Shown in pieces: positions 51,613 to 58,778 of a stretch of 64,000 bases of DNA. The notes under the pieces were generated by a model. It did not search any database, had not been told where the DNA came from, and worked only from the letters and a program-made list of their open reading frames with translations. Position numbers and translations under genes: made by a program. The DNA lies in assembly GCA_045594245.1 (NCBI GenBank), contig JAZNYG010000064.1, positions 59,906 through 123,905 of the forward strand, read 5' to 3'. The DNA comes from UBA1189 sp045594245 (GTDB lineage Bacteria > Bacteroidota > Bacteroidia > Bacteroidales > Bacteroidaceae). Position 1 is the first letter of the stretch. Each line of letters begins with the position of its first letter.

Positions 51613-52187
51613 TTCCCTACTATCTCATAGGTTATGCCGCCCACCTTGCCGCATATATAGTCACACGATTCGGTGAGCGAGCCACCCTTTACATTCTTGA
51701 GCAGCAGCGGCTCCTCGGCGGTGAAGGTCTCGCAGTGCAGTGTCATGCCCGGCTCCAGCTTACTGTTTTCCGCTGCCACCACGGTGAAGAGGTCACCGTC
51801 GCCCTCGTGGCGCAGTACCACCCGTCGCTCCGGGTACCAGCTGATGCGTATCTTCTCGCCCGGCTTCATCAGGAAGCAGTGTTGGGTGTGGTGCTTCACA
51901 AACTCGCTCGAGTAGTCGTTCCTGTTGTCCTGATAGGCACAGTACTGTTGCCAGTCGGCAAATCCCACAAATGCAGCCAGCACGTTCAGCGTGCGTGTTT
52001 GCGGTGTGGCAGCCTCCTGCTTCAGGTATCCCCACAGGCGTTTCAGCGTGGTGGGGCTTATCATCTCCTTGCTGTTCTCGTAGATCATTTCCGACAGTCT
52101 GGTGAAGTCTCCGTGGCTGTACAGCTTTCCTGTACGCTCCTCTACGGCGTGCTTCAGCGCATCAATGTAACCTTCAGTTTTGTCCAT
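51609..52187 (-). CDS. HTH-like protein paired with the LRR kinase
   Basis: 192 residues. The N-terminal about 80 are helical with MIYENSKEMISPTTLKRLWGYL, an HTH-like pattern seen in Bacteroidota proteins of unknown DNA target; FVGFADWQQYCAY follows. The C-terminal half is beta-rich (PGEKIRISWYPERRVVLRHEGDGDLFTV). It could be a regulator or substrate of the kinase. Promoter TAAATTTG on the minus strand at 52225-52218. Confidence 0.65.
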   Translation of the reverse strand: MDKTEGYIDALKHAVEERTGKLYSHGDFTRLSEMIYENSKEMISPTTLKRLWGYLKQEAATPQTRTLNVLAAFVGFADWQQYCAYQDNRNDYSSEFVKHHTQHCFLMKPGEKIRISWYPERRVVLRHEGDGDLFTVVAAENSKLEPGMTLHCETFTAEEPLLLKNVKGGSLTESCDYICGKVGGITYEIVGK

Positions 52188-52321
52188 TATTAGTGTCCGT
52201 TGGTTTGTCTTTTACTGCAAATTTAGGCATAAAGTTGCGTAATTACGAATATAAGAGGCGCAAAAACAGCATTGGGCCCAACAAGGACAAAATGGACAAG
52301 CTTGCATTAGATTTATTTCGA

Positions 52322-52329
52322 TATATTTG
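52322..52329 (+). promoter_or_regulatory. -7 box divergent from the kinase operon
   Basis: TATATTTG matches the Bacteroidota consensus, 60 bp before the 52389 gene. With the box at 52225-52218 on the other strand it makes a divergent promoter. Confidence 0.5.
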
Positions 52330-52388
52330 CACTAAACAAGATAGAGATGAGACTATAATAACTCAATAAAACAATCACTTTTCATCTT

Positions 52389-52760
52389 ATGGCACTAAAA
52401 ATCAGAAAGAGCGTTCATGAAAACACAGAACCAGAAATAATCTACTTTGAATCGGATGAGGAATTCGAAGATTGGGCTGTAGCCCCATACGCAACTATTG
52501 TTGAAACTGAATATGGCAAAACTTGGCGAGGCGTCTATTCCGACGCTTACAAAGAGGCAATTCAGCAATGCAAACACTTTGTTATAAAAGATGAAGACTC
52601 AAAGGTTTACAGGCGTGGATGTGTTTGCAAACGTGTGTCTCTTGGTTTTCAAACACCTCGTGAAACCGTACTTGTGCAGTTGCCAGTCGATAATCTTGAA
52701 GATTGGAGTATAGAGAATTTCAGATTAAAGGTTCTTGCGAAAAAACAAGCCAAAGTTTGA
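52389..52760 (+). CDS. Small acidic protein of unknown function
   Basis: 123 residues with no signal peptide or membrane segment. YFESDEEFEDWAVAPYATIVETEYGKTWRGVYSD-type sequence is acidic and aromatic; KHFVIKDEDSKVYRRGCVCKRV has two Cys. I recognise no family. It has its own promoter and precedes the ligase operon, whose distinct promoter starts just after its stop. Confidence 0.6.
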   Translation: MALKIRKSVHENTEPEIIYFESDEEFEDWAVAPYATIVETEYGKTWRGVYSDAYKEAIQQCKHFVIKDEDSKVYRRGCVCKRVSLGFQTPRETVLVQLPVDNLEDWSIENFRLKVLAKKQAKV

Positions 52761-52778
52761 AAAAAAGTGGCCTAAGAA

Positions 52779-52807
52779 CTGAATTTTCCGTCCGATGTGA
52801 CTATATT
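52779..52807 (+). promoter_or_regulatory. Shared promoter block, copy 1 (ligase operon)
   Basis: CTGAAT, 17 bp, TATATT: a classical -35/-10 layout rather than the Bacteroidota TAnnTTTG type. The surrounding about 60 bp (TTTGAAAAAA...GCCT...TGAATTTT...GACTATATTAT) matches the block before the nucleotidase gene (61351-61379). ATG of the next gene is 58 bp downstream. Confidence 0.6.
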
Positions 52808-52864
52808 ATTATATAGGTATACCCAATTTGCCGTAACCGAGAAGAAACATCATAATCATACAAT

Positions 52865-53461
52865 ATGGCTAAGGAATTGACATTTTCACTCGCAGGGACT
52901 GAGTATGCCTCAGCACCCGTGAAACTTGAAAGAAAGAAAATCTACGGATGGAGCGACCTCGTGGCCACCGACAAGGTGGGCGAGGTGTGCGGCACGGCAT
53001 ACCTGTCGCCCGACGATGCCTTGCTCATTCCCTCGGGAGGGTATAAGCAGGGAACAGTTGACGATGCTGGCTGTTGGGTCGAGAAGAGTGAACTCACCGC
53101 CTATGATACCGACGGTAATGAACTGAAGCAATATGCTTCGTCGTTCGATGCTGTCATCTCTTTGGATAAGACCGTCACCGAAGAGGAGTTTCTCGACAAC
53201 GACTGGGAGGCGGTATATCAGCTCGTGAATGCCGATCTCGCCGCTGCGGTGGGCGACAATATTTACAAGTTTGAGTTCAGCTATCGCGGAGGCACCAACC
53301 ACAACGACGGCTACCTCATTAACACCCCTGGGGGCTTGTTCCTCTTTGCCGGCGACAAGCAGGAGTTCCCGCTCGTGTCGCTTGCCGACCAGACCGTCAT
53401 CGACGAGGTGGAAGAAGAGGTGGAGGAAGAGATTGACGACCTTGATTTCAGTATGTTCTAA
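52865..53461 (+). CDS. Unknown protein, first gene of the ligase operon
   Basis: 198 residues, cytoplasmic-looking. N-terminal beta-rich half (LTFSLAGTEYASAPVKLERKK, then YGWSDLVATDKVGEVC), a middle with DDALLIPSGGYKQGTVDDAGCWV, and a strongly acidic tail (VIDEVEEEVEEEIDDLDFSMF). The short hydrophobic-acidic end looks like a peptide docking tail. Its stop is 12 bp before the next gene. No family recognised. Confidence 0.65.
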   Translation: MAKELTFSLAGTEYASAPVKLERKKIYGWSDLVATDKVGEVCGTAYLSPDDALLIPSGGYKQGTVDDAGCWVEKSELTAYDTDGNELKQYASSFDAVISLDKTVTEEEFLDNDWEAVYQLVNADLAAAVGDNIYKFEFSYRGGTNHNDGYLINTPGGLFLFAGDKQEFPLVSLADQTVIDEVEEEVEEEIDDLDFSMF

Positions 53462-53473
53462 AATGTAAACAGT

Positions 53474-54175
53474 ATGAGAAAGATACATATATCCAATGAA
53501 GCCAAGCGCGATGCAGAGGTAGCCTTCGGCACCTCATTCCGCCGTGTGGCACCAGTCTATAAGACCGCATCAGGCAGTACCGGCAAGAACGAGCGCCGCC
53601 TCAAGGCAACCATGGCCACCACCGATGCCGCCCTGCTTGCCACCTATGGCGAGGGTCTCACCGATGCTCTCGTAAGCGGCGACCCCGAAGTAGATATGGA
53701 ACGCTTGGGGCTCAAGCTCGAAGGCTTGAAGAAGGTCTTCATCACACAGGAGCAGAAGGTGGCCTACGGCGTATCTCTCAACGAGCACGTATATCTGCCC
53801 GACGGCACCGAGAAAGAGGTGCGCCCCGAGTCGGCAACGAGTGCCAACATAGCACTTGAAGGTGTTCCCCTGCGCTGGACAGGTAAGCTCATTCCCAAGA
53901 GCAAGGCCCTGCGCATGTTCATGTTCAAGAAGAGTTATCAGGTGCAGCACGTCAACGGACTCACCTACGATTTCCTCTTCGATATGGCTAAGAAACTCGC
54001 CGATGCCAATGCCATGATGCTCATCACCGCCGGTGCCAAGGGCAACGAACCGCTCGTGATGTCCAATGGCGGCACTCCCTACCGCGCTTTCCTCGAAGGA
54101 CGTGTGCAGGGCGACAGCTATGCGCTCATCCTGCGCCTCACCAATCTGGAACTAAAAGAGATACCCACAAACTGA
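53474..54175 (+). CDS. Unknown protein, second gene of the ligase operon
   Basis: 233 residues without signal or membrane segment. Basic N-terminus (SNEAKRDAEVAFGTSFRRV), GLKKVFITQEQKVAYGVSLNEHVYLPDGTEKEV in the middle, and YDFLFDMAKKLADANAMMLITAGAKGNEPLV near the end. It is well balanced in codon use like its neighbours. Only 8 bp from the ligase-type gene, so tight co-translation is likely; it may be a partner of that enzyme. No family recognised. Confidence 0.65.
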   Translation: MRKIHISNEAKRDAEVAFGTSFRRVAPVYKTASGSTGKNERRLKATMATTDAALLATYGEGLTDALVSGDPEVDMERLGLKLEGLKKVFITQEQKVAYGVSLNEHVYLPDGTEKEVRPESATSANIALEGVPLRWTGKLIPKSKALRMFMFKKSYQVQHVNGLTYDFLFDMAKKLADANAMMLITAGAKGNEPLVMSNGGTPYRAFLEGRVQGDSYALILRLTNLELKEIPTN

Positions 54176-54183
54176 TTTACGCT

Positions 54184-55611
54184 ATGGCTACAATGGAAGT
54201 AACACAAGATATGCGCCAGAAGGCGATAGACTATAAGAAGAACATCGCAGGCAAGTTCATGCTTGTAGAGGGTGCCAAGATAAAGGCACGCATCAGTGGC
54301 GAGCAGTTCTGCGTAACCCGTAAGATTGACGGACATCTGCAATGCGTTTTCTACCGCGATGGGGCAGCAGTGATGCTTAACTCCCAAGGTAAGGAGCGTG
54401 CAGGCGAACTGAAGTGTCTAGATATCTTCGCAGCCTTTATGGGCAAGAAAGGTGTCAAGAGCGCCATCATTGCTGCCGAGCTCTATGTGCCCCGCGAGGG
54501 TGGCCGTCCCCGCTGTGGCGATGTGCAGTCGGCACTGGCCGATGCCGCCAAGCGCGACACGTTGGCTCTCGCCCCATTTGATATTATCGAGCTCGACGAC
54601 CAACCCTTTGTGGCTGCCCACTACGATGAGGTATATGCCAAGTTGACGGAACTCTTCAGCCTCGTCAGCGTCACAGAGAATGATGGTCGCAAACTGAAGA
54701 TGACCAAGAGCAGCTCGTTATGTCGCCCCGTAGAGATGCGCACGGCCGCATCAGTCGACGAGGTGCAGCAGATATACGAGGAGTGGGTCGAGGGCGAAGG
54801 TGCCGAGGGCATAGTGGTGCACAATGAAAACCGCCTCATCAGCAAGGTGAAGCCCCGTCATAGCATCGATGCAGTGGTTGTGGGTTACTCTACCACTGAG
54901 CGTGGCATCCGTGATGTGCTCCTCGCTGTGCGCCACGAGGATGGTGCGTACCAGATGTTCGGTCACGGCTCAACGGGAATGACCGACGAGCAGCGTGCCG
55001 AGCTTGCCGAGCGGCTATCGGCAAAGCATGTGGAGTCGCAGTATATCCTCTCCGACTCGCGCGGTATCGCCTACCAAATGGTTGCACCCGAGGTGGTGCT
55101 CGAGATGTCGGTGCTGGAGCTGGTGGCACGCGGCAACGACGACAAGATTAAGACCAACCCCCTGCTTGCATACGACGAGGCCAAGGGGTGGATGATGCAG
55201 GGCATGGTGCCCGGTGTGTCTACACAGGGTATCACCTTCGACTGCGAGCGCACCGACAAGCAACCTACGGTAACCGACGTGCGCCTGTCGCAGCTCACCG
55301 ATATATGTCCCTTCGAGGAACCGGAGGGTGCTACGGGCGAGTTGCTGCCCAGCACATTGCTTGAGCGCCGTGTGTTCAAGAAGGTGTCGGGCGCCAAGGT
55401 GATGCTCCACAAGTTCCTCATCTGGAAAACCAACAAGGAGGCCACCGGCCGCTATCCCGCCTACATCTTCTACCACACCGACTACAGCAGTGCCCGCAAG
55501 GAACTCATCAAGCGCGACATGGCATTCAGTAGCGACGAACAGCAGATTCGCGACATTCTTGCCGCCGAGCTTGCCGACAACATCAAGAAGGGCTGGGAAG
55601 AGTTGCTGTAA
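54184..55611 (+). CDS. Divergent ATP-dependent ligase-type nucleotidyltransferase
   Basis: 475 residues. Covalent nucleotidyltransferase motifs are visible: motif I RKIDG (Lys47), motif III AAELYV (Glu99), IIIa PFDIIELDD, motif IV EGAEGIVV (Glu208), motif V SKVKP (Lys221, Lys223). An OB-fold-like part follows (about 235-330). The Arg of KxDGxR is replaced (KIDGHL) and no clear motif Ia Arg is seen, so it is not a standard DNA ligase. The C-terminal domain (about 395-475) with HKFLIWKTNKEATGRYPAY and TDYSSARKELIKRDM is a separate unit. It may seal, adenylylate or modify a nucleic acid or small molecule. A decayed copy of its 3' end lies at 57470-57526. Confidence 0.82.
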   Translation: MATMEVTQDMRQKAIDYKKNIAGKFMLVEGAKIKARISGEQFCVTRKIDGHLQCVFYRDGAAVMLNSQGKERAGELKCLDIFAAFMGKKGVKSAIIAAELYVPREGGRPRCGDVQSALADAAKRDTLALAPFDIIELDDQPFVAAHYDEVYAKLTELFSLVSVTENDGRKLKMTKSSSLCRPVEMRTAASVDEVQQIYEEWVEGEGAEGIVVHNENRLISKVKPRHSIDAVVVGYSTTERGIRDVLLAVRHEDGAYQMFGHGSTGMTDEQRAELAERLSAKHVESQYILSDSRGIAYQMVAPEVVLEMSVLELVARGNDDKIKTNPLLAYDEAKGWMMQGMVPGVSTQGITFDCERTDKQPTVTDVRLSQLTDICPFEEPEGATGELLPSTLLERRVFKKVSGAKVMLHKFLIWKTNKEATGRYPAYIFYHTDYSSARKELIKRDMAFSSDEQQIRDILAAELADNIKKGWEELL

Positions 55612-55668
55612 AAAAGAATTGAAATACTTGATATTATATAAATTTAGAAACCTAAAATTATAAACATT

Positions 55669-57390
55669 ATGGCAGATTTTGAAATTAAGGATGGCGTTGC
55701 CATTATTCCCGAGAGTGTAAGGTATATTAGCTCTGGTGCTTTCAAGAATTGCAGTAGTTTAACAAGCATTGTCATTCCAGAGGGTGTAATCGAGATTGGT
55801 TCTGATGCTTTCTGGGGTTGCACCAGTCTTAAAAGTATCGTCATTCCTGAGAGTGTAAAGGTGATTGGCGCTTCTGCTTTCCATGGTTGCACCAGTCTTA
55901 CAGACGTAATTTTCCCCAAAAAACTAGTTCTGATTAGAAAAGAAACTTTCGAGGGTTGCACCAGTCTTGAAAATTTCGTCATTCCTGAGAGTGTAAAGGA
56001 AATTGAACCTTATGTTTTTCATGGTTGCACCAACCTTAAAAACATAGTGATTCCAAAAAATGTAACGAAGATTGGCTTCCATGCTTTCTATGGTTGTCCC
56101 AACCTTGAAAGCATAGTTGTGGATGCCGACAATAAAGTGTATGATTCGCGCGAGGGTTGCAATGCCATTATTGAGACAAAAAGCAACGTGCTTCTTACTG
56201 GCGGCAAGGCAACTATCATCCCCGAGAGCGTTGCTAAGGTTGACTTTTATGCTTTCTCTGGCTTAGAATTTAAAGTTGGCGACTACTCTTTTGAGATAAT
56301 CAGTCAGGAAGAAAAAACTTGCAGAGCCATTCGCTACTATAGTTCTGAATTCTTTTGTAAATCTAACAGCTTCGAGGCGGAAATCGTGTGCGAAATCCCT
56401 GAAACCGTAACCTATGAGGGCGATGTCTATACAGTTGTGGAAATAGGGGCGCTCAATGAACTTCATTCTTTCTATGGCGGAAAAATCAAAATCCCCAAAA
56501 CTGTCATTTCAATAGGCGACAGAAGTTTTAAAGGTTGTAATTTCTCAAGTATCACCCTTCCTAAAGGATTACGACATATAGGTGACTACGCCTTTGAAAA
56601 TATGGATAATCTTAAATCAATAAAAATTCCAGCCGGGGTAGAAACGATAGGAAAAAAACCTTTTGGGGTATATGGTGGAATGAAATTTAAGATTACGAAT
56701 TGTTCGCCACATTTTGAATGGGATGGATATGGCTTGTATAGCATAAAAGAAAATCGACTTGTTTCTTTGATTATTAGCAATGCAGACCCCGATTATGTGG
56801 TGAAGCCTGGTACAGAAATAATAGGAGCAGGTGCAACTATTTCCTATTATAACAGAAAAGGAACCGGGCGCCATGGGAGGGTTATACTTCCAGAGGGACT
56901 TAAAGTGATTGAAAATGGCGCTCTAAACAAGGTTGATATTGACGAACTCCCTCAAAGTATTGAGGTGATAGGTCAAAATGCCTTAGGAATGAGTTGCGAA
57001 ACTCTTCCTCCAAATCTAAAAAGTCTTGCACCGCATTCTGGGATATACGATGTAAAGGAGTCATTGTCACCTTATATCATTGTCGAAGATGGAGCTATAT
57101 ATGAAAGTGACAAAAAGAAATTGCTCTCTTTTTATAACCGTGATGCCGTTGAATACAATATAGATGCAGCATGTGAGGAAATCTGCGAGCAGGCATTTGA
57201 ATATAATAGAAATCTTGAAACCATAAAATTGGGTGAAAATATCAGCAAGATTGGTGAATGCGCTTTCCTCGATTGCAGTAATCTAAAAGCTATAAAAGTG
57301 CCGGCAAACAAGGTGGACTATTATAAGGAGTTGTTGCAATCGCATACTTATAGACCAGGTAATATCCCAGAGTTGGTTGTTGGGATATAA
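55669..57390 (+). CDS. LRR_5 (BspA-type) protein without signal peptide, long form
   Basis: 573 residues made of LRR_5 repeats of about 23 residues, such as IGSDAFWGCTSLKSIVIPES and IGASAFHGCTSLTDVIFPK. No signal peptide or membrane segment, so it is predicted cytoplasmic, unlike secreted BspA proteins. A non-LRR island (about 200-260) interrupts the repeats. The end LKAIKVPANKVDYYKELL is a cap shared with the second LRR protein. Several repeat units are nearly identical in DNA (CATTCCTGAGAGTGTAAAG at least twice), so repeat number may vary by recombination. A TATTATATAA element lies just before it. A 15-bp hairpin follows the gene. Confidence 0.85.
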   Translation: MADFEIKDGVAIIPESVRYISSGAFKNCSSLTSIVIPEGVIEIGSDAFWGCTSLKSIVIPESVKVIGASAFHGCTSLTDVIFPKKLVLIRKETFEGCTSLENFVIPESVKEIEPYVFHGCTNLKNIVIPKNVTKIGFHAFYGCPNLESIVVDADNKVYDSREGCNAIIETKSNVLLTGGKATIIPESVAKVDFYAFSGLEFKVGDYSFEIISQEEKTCRAIRYYSSEFFCKSNSFEAEIVCEIPETVTYEGDVYTVVEIGALNELHSFYGGKIKIPKTVISIGDRSFKGCNFSSITLPKGLRHIGDYAFENMDNLKSIKIPAGVETIGKKPFGVYGGMKFKITNCSPHFEWDGYGLYSIKENRLVSLIISNADPDYVVKPGTEIIGAGATISYYNRKGTGRHGRVILPEGLKVIENGALNKVDIDELPQSIEVIGQNALGMSCETLPPNLKSLAPHSGIYDVKESLSPYIIVEDGAIYESDKKKLLSFYNRDAVEYNIDAACEEICEQAFEYNRNLETIKLGENISKIGECAFLDCSNLKAIKVPANKVDYYKELLQSHTYRPGNIPELVVGI

Positions 57391-57397
57391 TCAATAA

Positions 57398-57431
57398 ACC
57401 ATATCTCTCGGTTCGGACCGAGAGATATGGT
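57398..57431 (+). repeat. Hairpin H, copy 1
   Basis: ACCATATCTCTCGGT (57398-57412) and ACCGAGAGATATGGT (57417-57431) form a perfect 15-bp stem with a TCGG loop. There is no T-run. The same stem occurs after the second LRR gene, so it may be a processing or stability element rather than a terminator. Confidence 0.85.
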
Positions 57432-57469
57432 AACAAACCTTAAAAAGTAATACATAAAACATAAACATC

Positions 57470-57526
57470 GACATCCTCGTTGCCGAGCTTGCCGACAACA
57501 TCAAGAAGGGCTGGGAAGAGGTGTAG
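57470..57526 (+). pseudogene. In-frame relic of a second ligase-type gene (3' end)
   Basis: Translates as DILVAELADNIKKGWEEV-stop, against DILAAELADNIKKGWEELL-stop at the end of the ligase-type gene. DNA over 55 bp agrees at nearly all positions, and the differences are mostly at third codon positions. It shows that a copy of the ligase-type gene once stood here. Confidence 0.88.
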
Positions 57527-57550
57527 AGCGATACATAAAATAGAATAATT

Positions 57551-58327
57551 ATGAAAGAAATTGACATGCATTATACCTTTATTAAGTGCGCAAAAAGGTT
57601 TATATCAGACATTGACAAGGAGGAGTTGGATTGGCAGCTCCGCACTCATCAGTGCTATTTTGACGATAGTGGTCCTTGCTGTTCTGATGCTACGTTGTTG
57701 GCGGTGTTTAGAGACGCAACATTTAATAAAGTCGATGAAAGCAAACTGTATGCTGTAATAGAGAAAATATGTATGTGCTATTGTAATGAGATAGAATCAG
57801 CGCGAAGTCTTACAAGTATTATTATACCAGAAGGAACAACAGCAATAGAACCCTATGCTTTTCGGGGCTTCGCCGCTCTTGCAAGCATCACTATTCCCAA
57901 GAGCGTAACAGAGATTGGTGAAGCCGCCTTTCTTCGCTCTGGTTTGACAAGTGTTGTTATCCCTGGCGGGGTGGGTGAGATAAAGCGTGGAACATTCTCG
58001 GATTGCACGGGGCTGACAAGCGTAGTTATTCCAGAAGGTGTGACAACTATCGATTATGGTGCATTCTTCGGATGCACATCGTTGACAAGTGTCGAAATCC
58101 CCAAGGGGGTGAAAAAAATTGGTGATTCATTCGGTAGCGCCCTTCAGACAATTACATTGCCTGCAGGAGTTGCCAAGATTGACTATTGGGCTTTTTATAA
58201 CTGTAAAAGTTTGAAGACTATTTATGTGCCCGCCAAGAAGACTGACTACTACAAGAAGCGTTTGCCCGAGGAACTCCACCAGTTCATCGTGGAGATGGAG
58301 CCTGTGAAGAAGGTAAAGAAAAAGTAA
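57551..58327 (+). CDS. LRR_5 (BspA-type) protein without signal peptide, short form
   Basis: 258 residues. A Cys- and acidic-rich N-terminal domain (about 1-85; SDIDKEELDWQLRTHQCYFD...CYCNEIESA) differs from the long form and is unrecognised. Five LRR_5 units follow (IEPYAFRGFAALASITIPKS, IDYGAFFGCTSLTSVEIPKG). The cap LKTIYVPAKKTDYYKKRLPEE resembles the end of the long form; the tail is basic (VKKVKKK). No signal peptide. It follows the ligase relic exactly as the long form follows the intact ligase-type gene. Confidence 0.82.
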   Translation: MKEIDMHYTFIKCAKRFISDIDKEELDWQLRTHQCYFDDSGPCCSDATLLAVFRDATFNKVDESKLYAVIEKICMCYCNEIESARSLTSIIIPEGTTAIEPYAFRGFAALASITIPKSVTEIGEAAFLRSGLTSVVIPGGVGEIKRGTFSDCTGLTSVVIPEGVTTIDYGAFFGCTSLTSVEIPKGVKKIGDSFGSALQTITLPAGVAKIDYWAFYNCKSLKTIYVPAKKTDYYKKRLPEELHQFIVEMEPVKKVKKK

Positions 58328-58343
58328 TGAAACTCATGGTGAA

Positions 58344-58376
58344 ACCATATCTCTCGGTTGAACCGAGAGGTATGGT
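58344..58376 (+). repeat. Hairpin H, copy 2
   Basis: ACCATATCTCTCGGT (58344-58358) and ACCGAGAGGTATGGT (58362-58376) form a 15-bp stem with one G-T wobble and a TGA loop. It occupies the same place after the short LRR gene as copy 1 after the long one. Confidence 0.85.
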
Positions 58377-58401
58377 AACACACAAAGAAGAATTTTAGAA
58401 T

Positions 58402-58683
58402 ATGTACACAATAGACTATTTGAAGACGCTGCATGCCGATTATGTGGAATGGGATACTGACCCAGGGAGCCTTATATGGCCTGAGGACACCTATTATCTC
58501 ATCGACAATCTGTCTGACGATGATTTTAAGGAACTTGCAGAGTTGGAAGAAGATGTTGACTTTGTTGATGCAATAAGAGACCACATTCAAGATTATCTTG
58601 ATATTGGCACAGTGAAGTCTTTCAAACTCAAGGATCCCGCAGGCAATCTCCTCTGCGAGTATGATGATCATTTTTATGGGTAA
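58402..58683 (+). CDS. Small acidic protein
   Basis: 93 residues, very acidic and aromatic (YLKTLHADYVEWDTDPGSLIWPEDTYYLIDNLSDDDFKEL-type start, then VDFVDAIRDHIQDYLDIGTVKSFKL). No family recognised. Such charge could fit an inhibitor of a DNA-binding or channel protein, but this is speculative. Confidence 0.55.
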   Translation: MYTIDYLKTLHADYVEWDTDPGSLIWPEDTYYLIDNLSDDDFKELAELEEDVDFVDAIRDHIQDYLDIGTVKSFKLKDPAGNLLCEYDDHFYG

Positions 58684-58778
58684 ATGAGCAGGGAACTGTG
58701 TAACTTGCAGTGAGAATAACTAAAATGTAAAGAAAATATTTTTAATTTGGTATAATTTTTATAAAGAAACTATTGAAT

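Noticed and set aside
55735..56110. Regularly spaced DNA repeats considered as a CRISPR array
   Set aside because: They encode successive LRR units in one frame; there are no unique spacers or cas genes.
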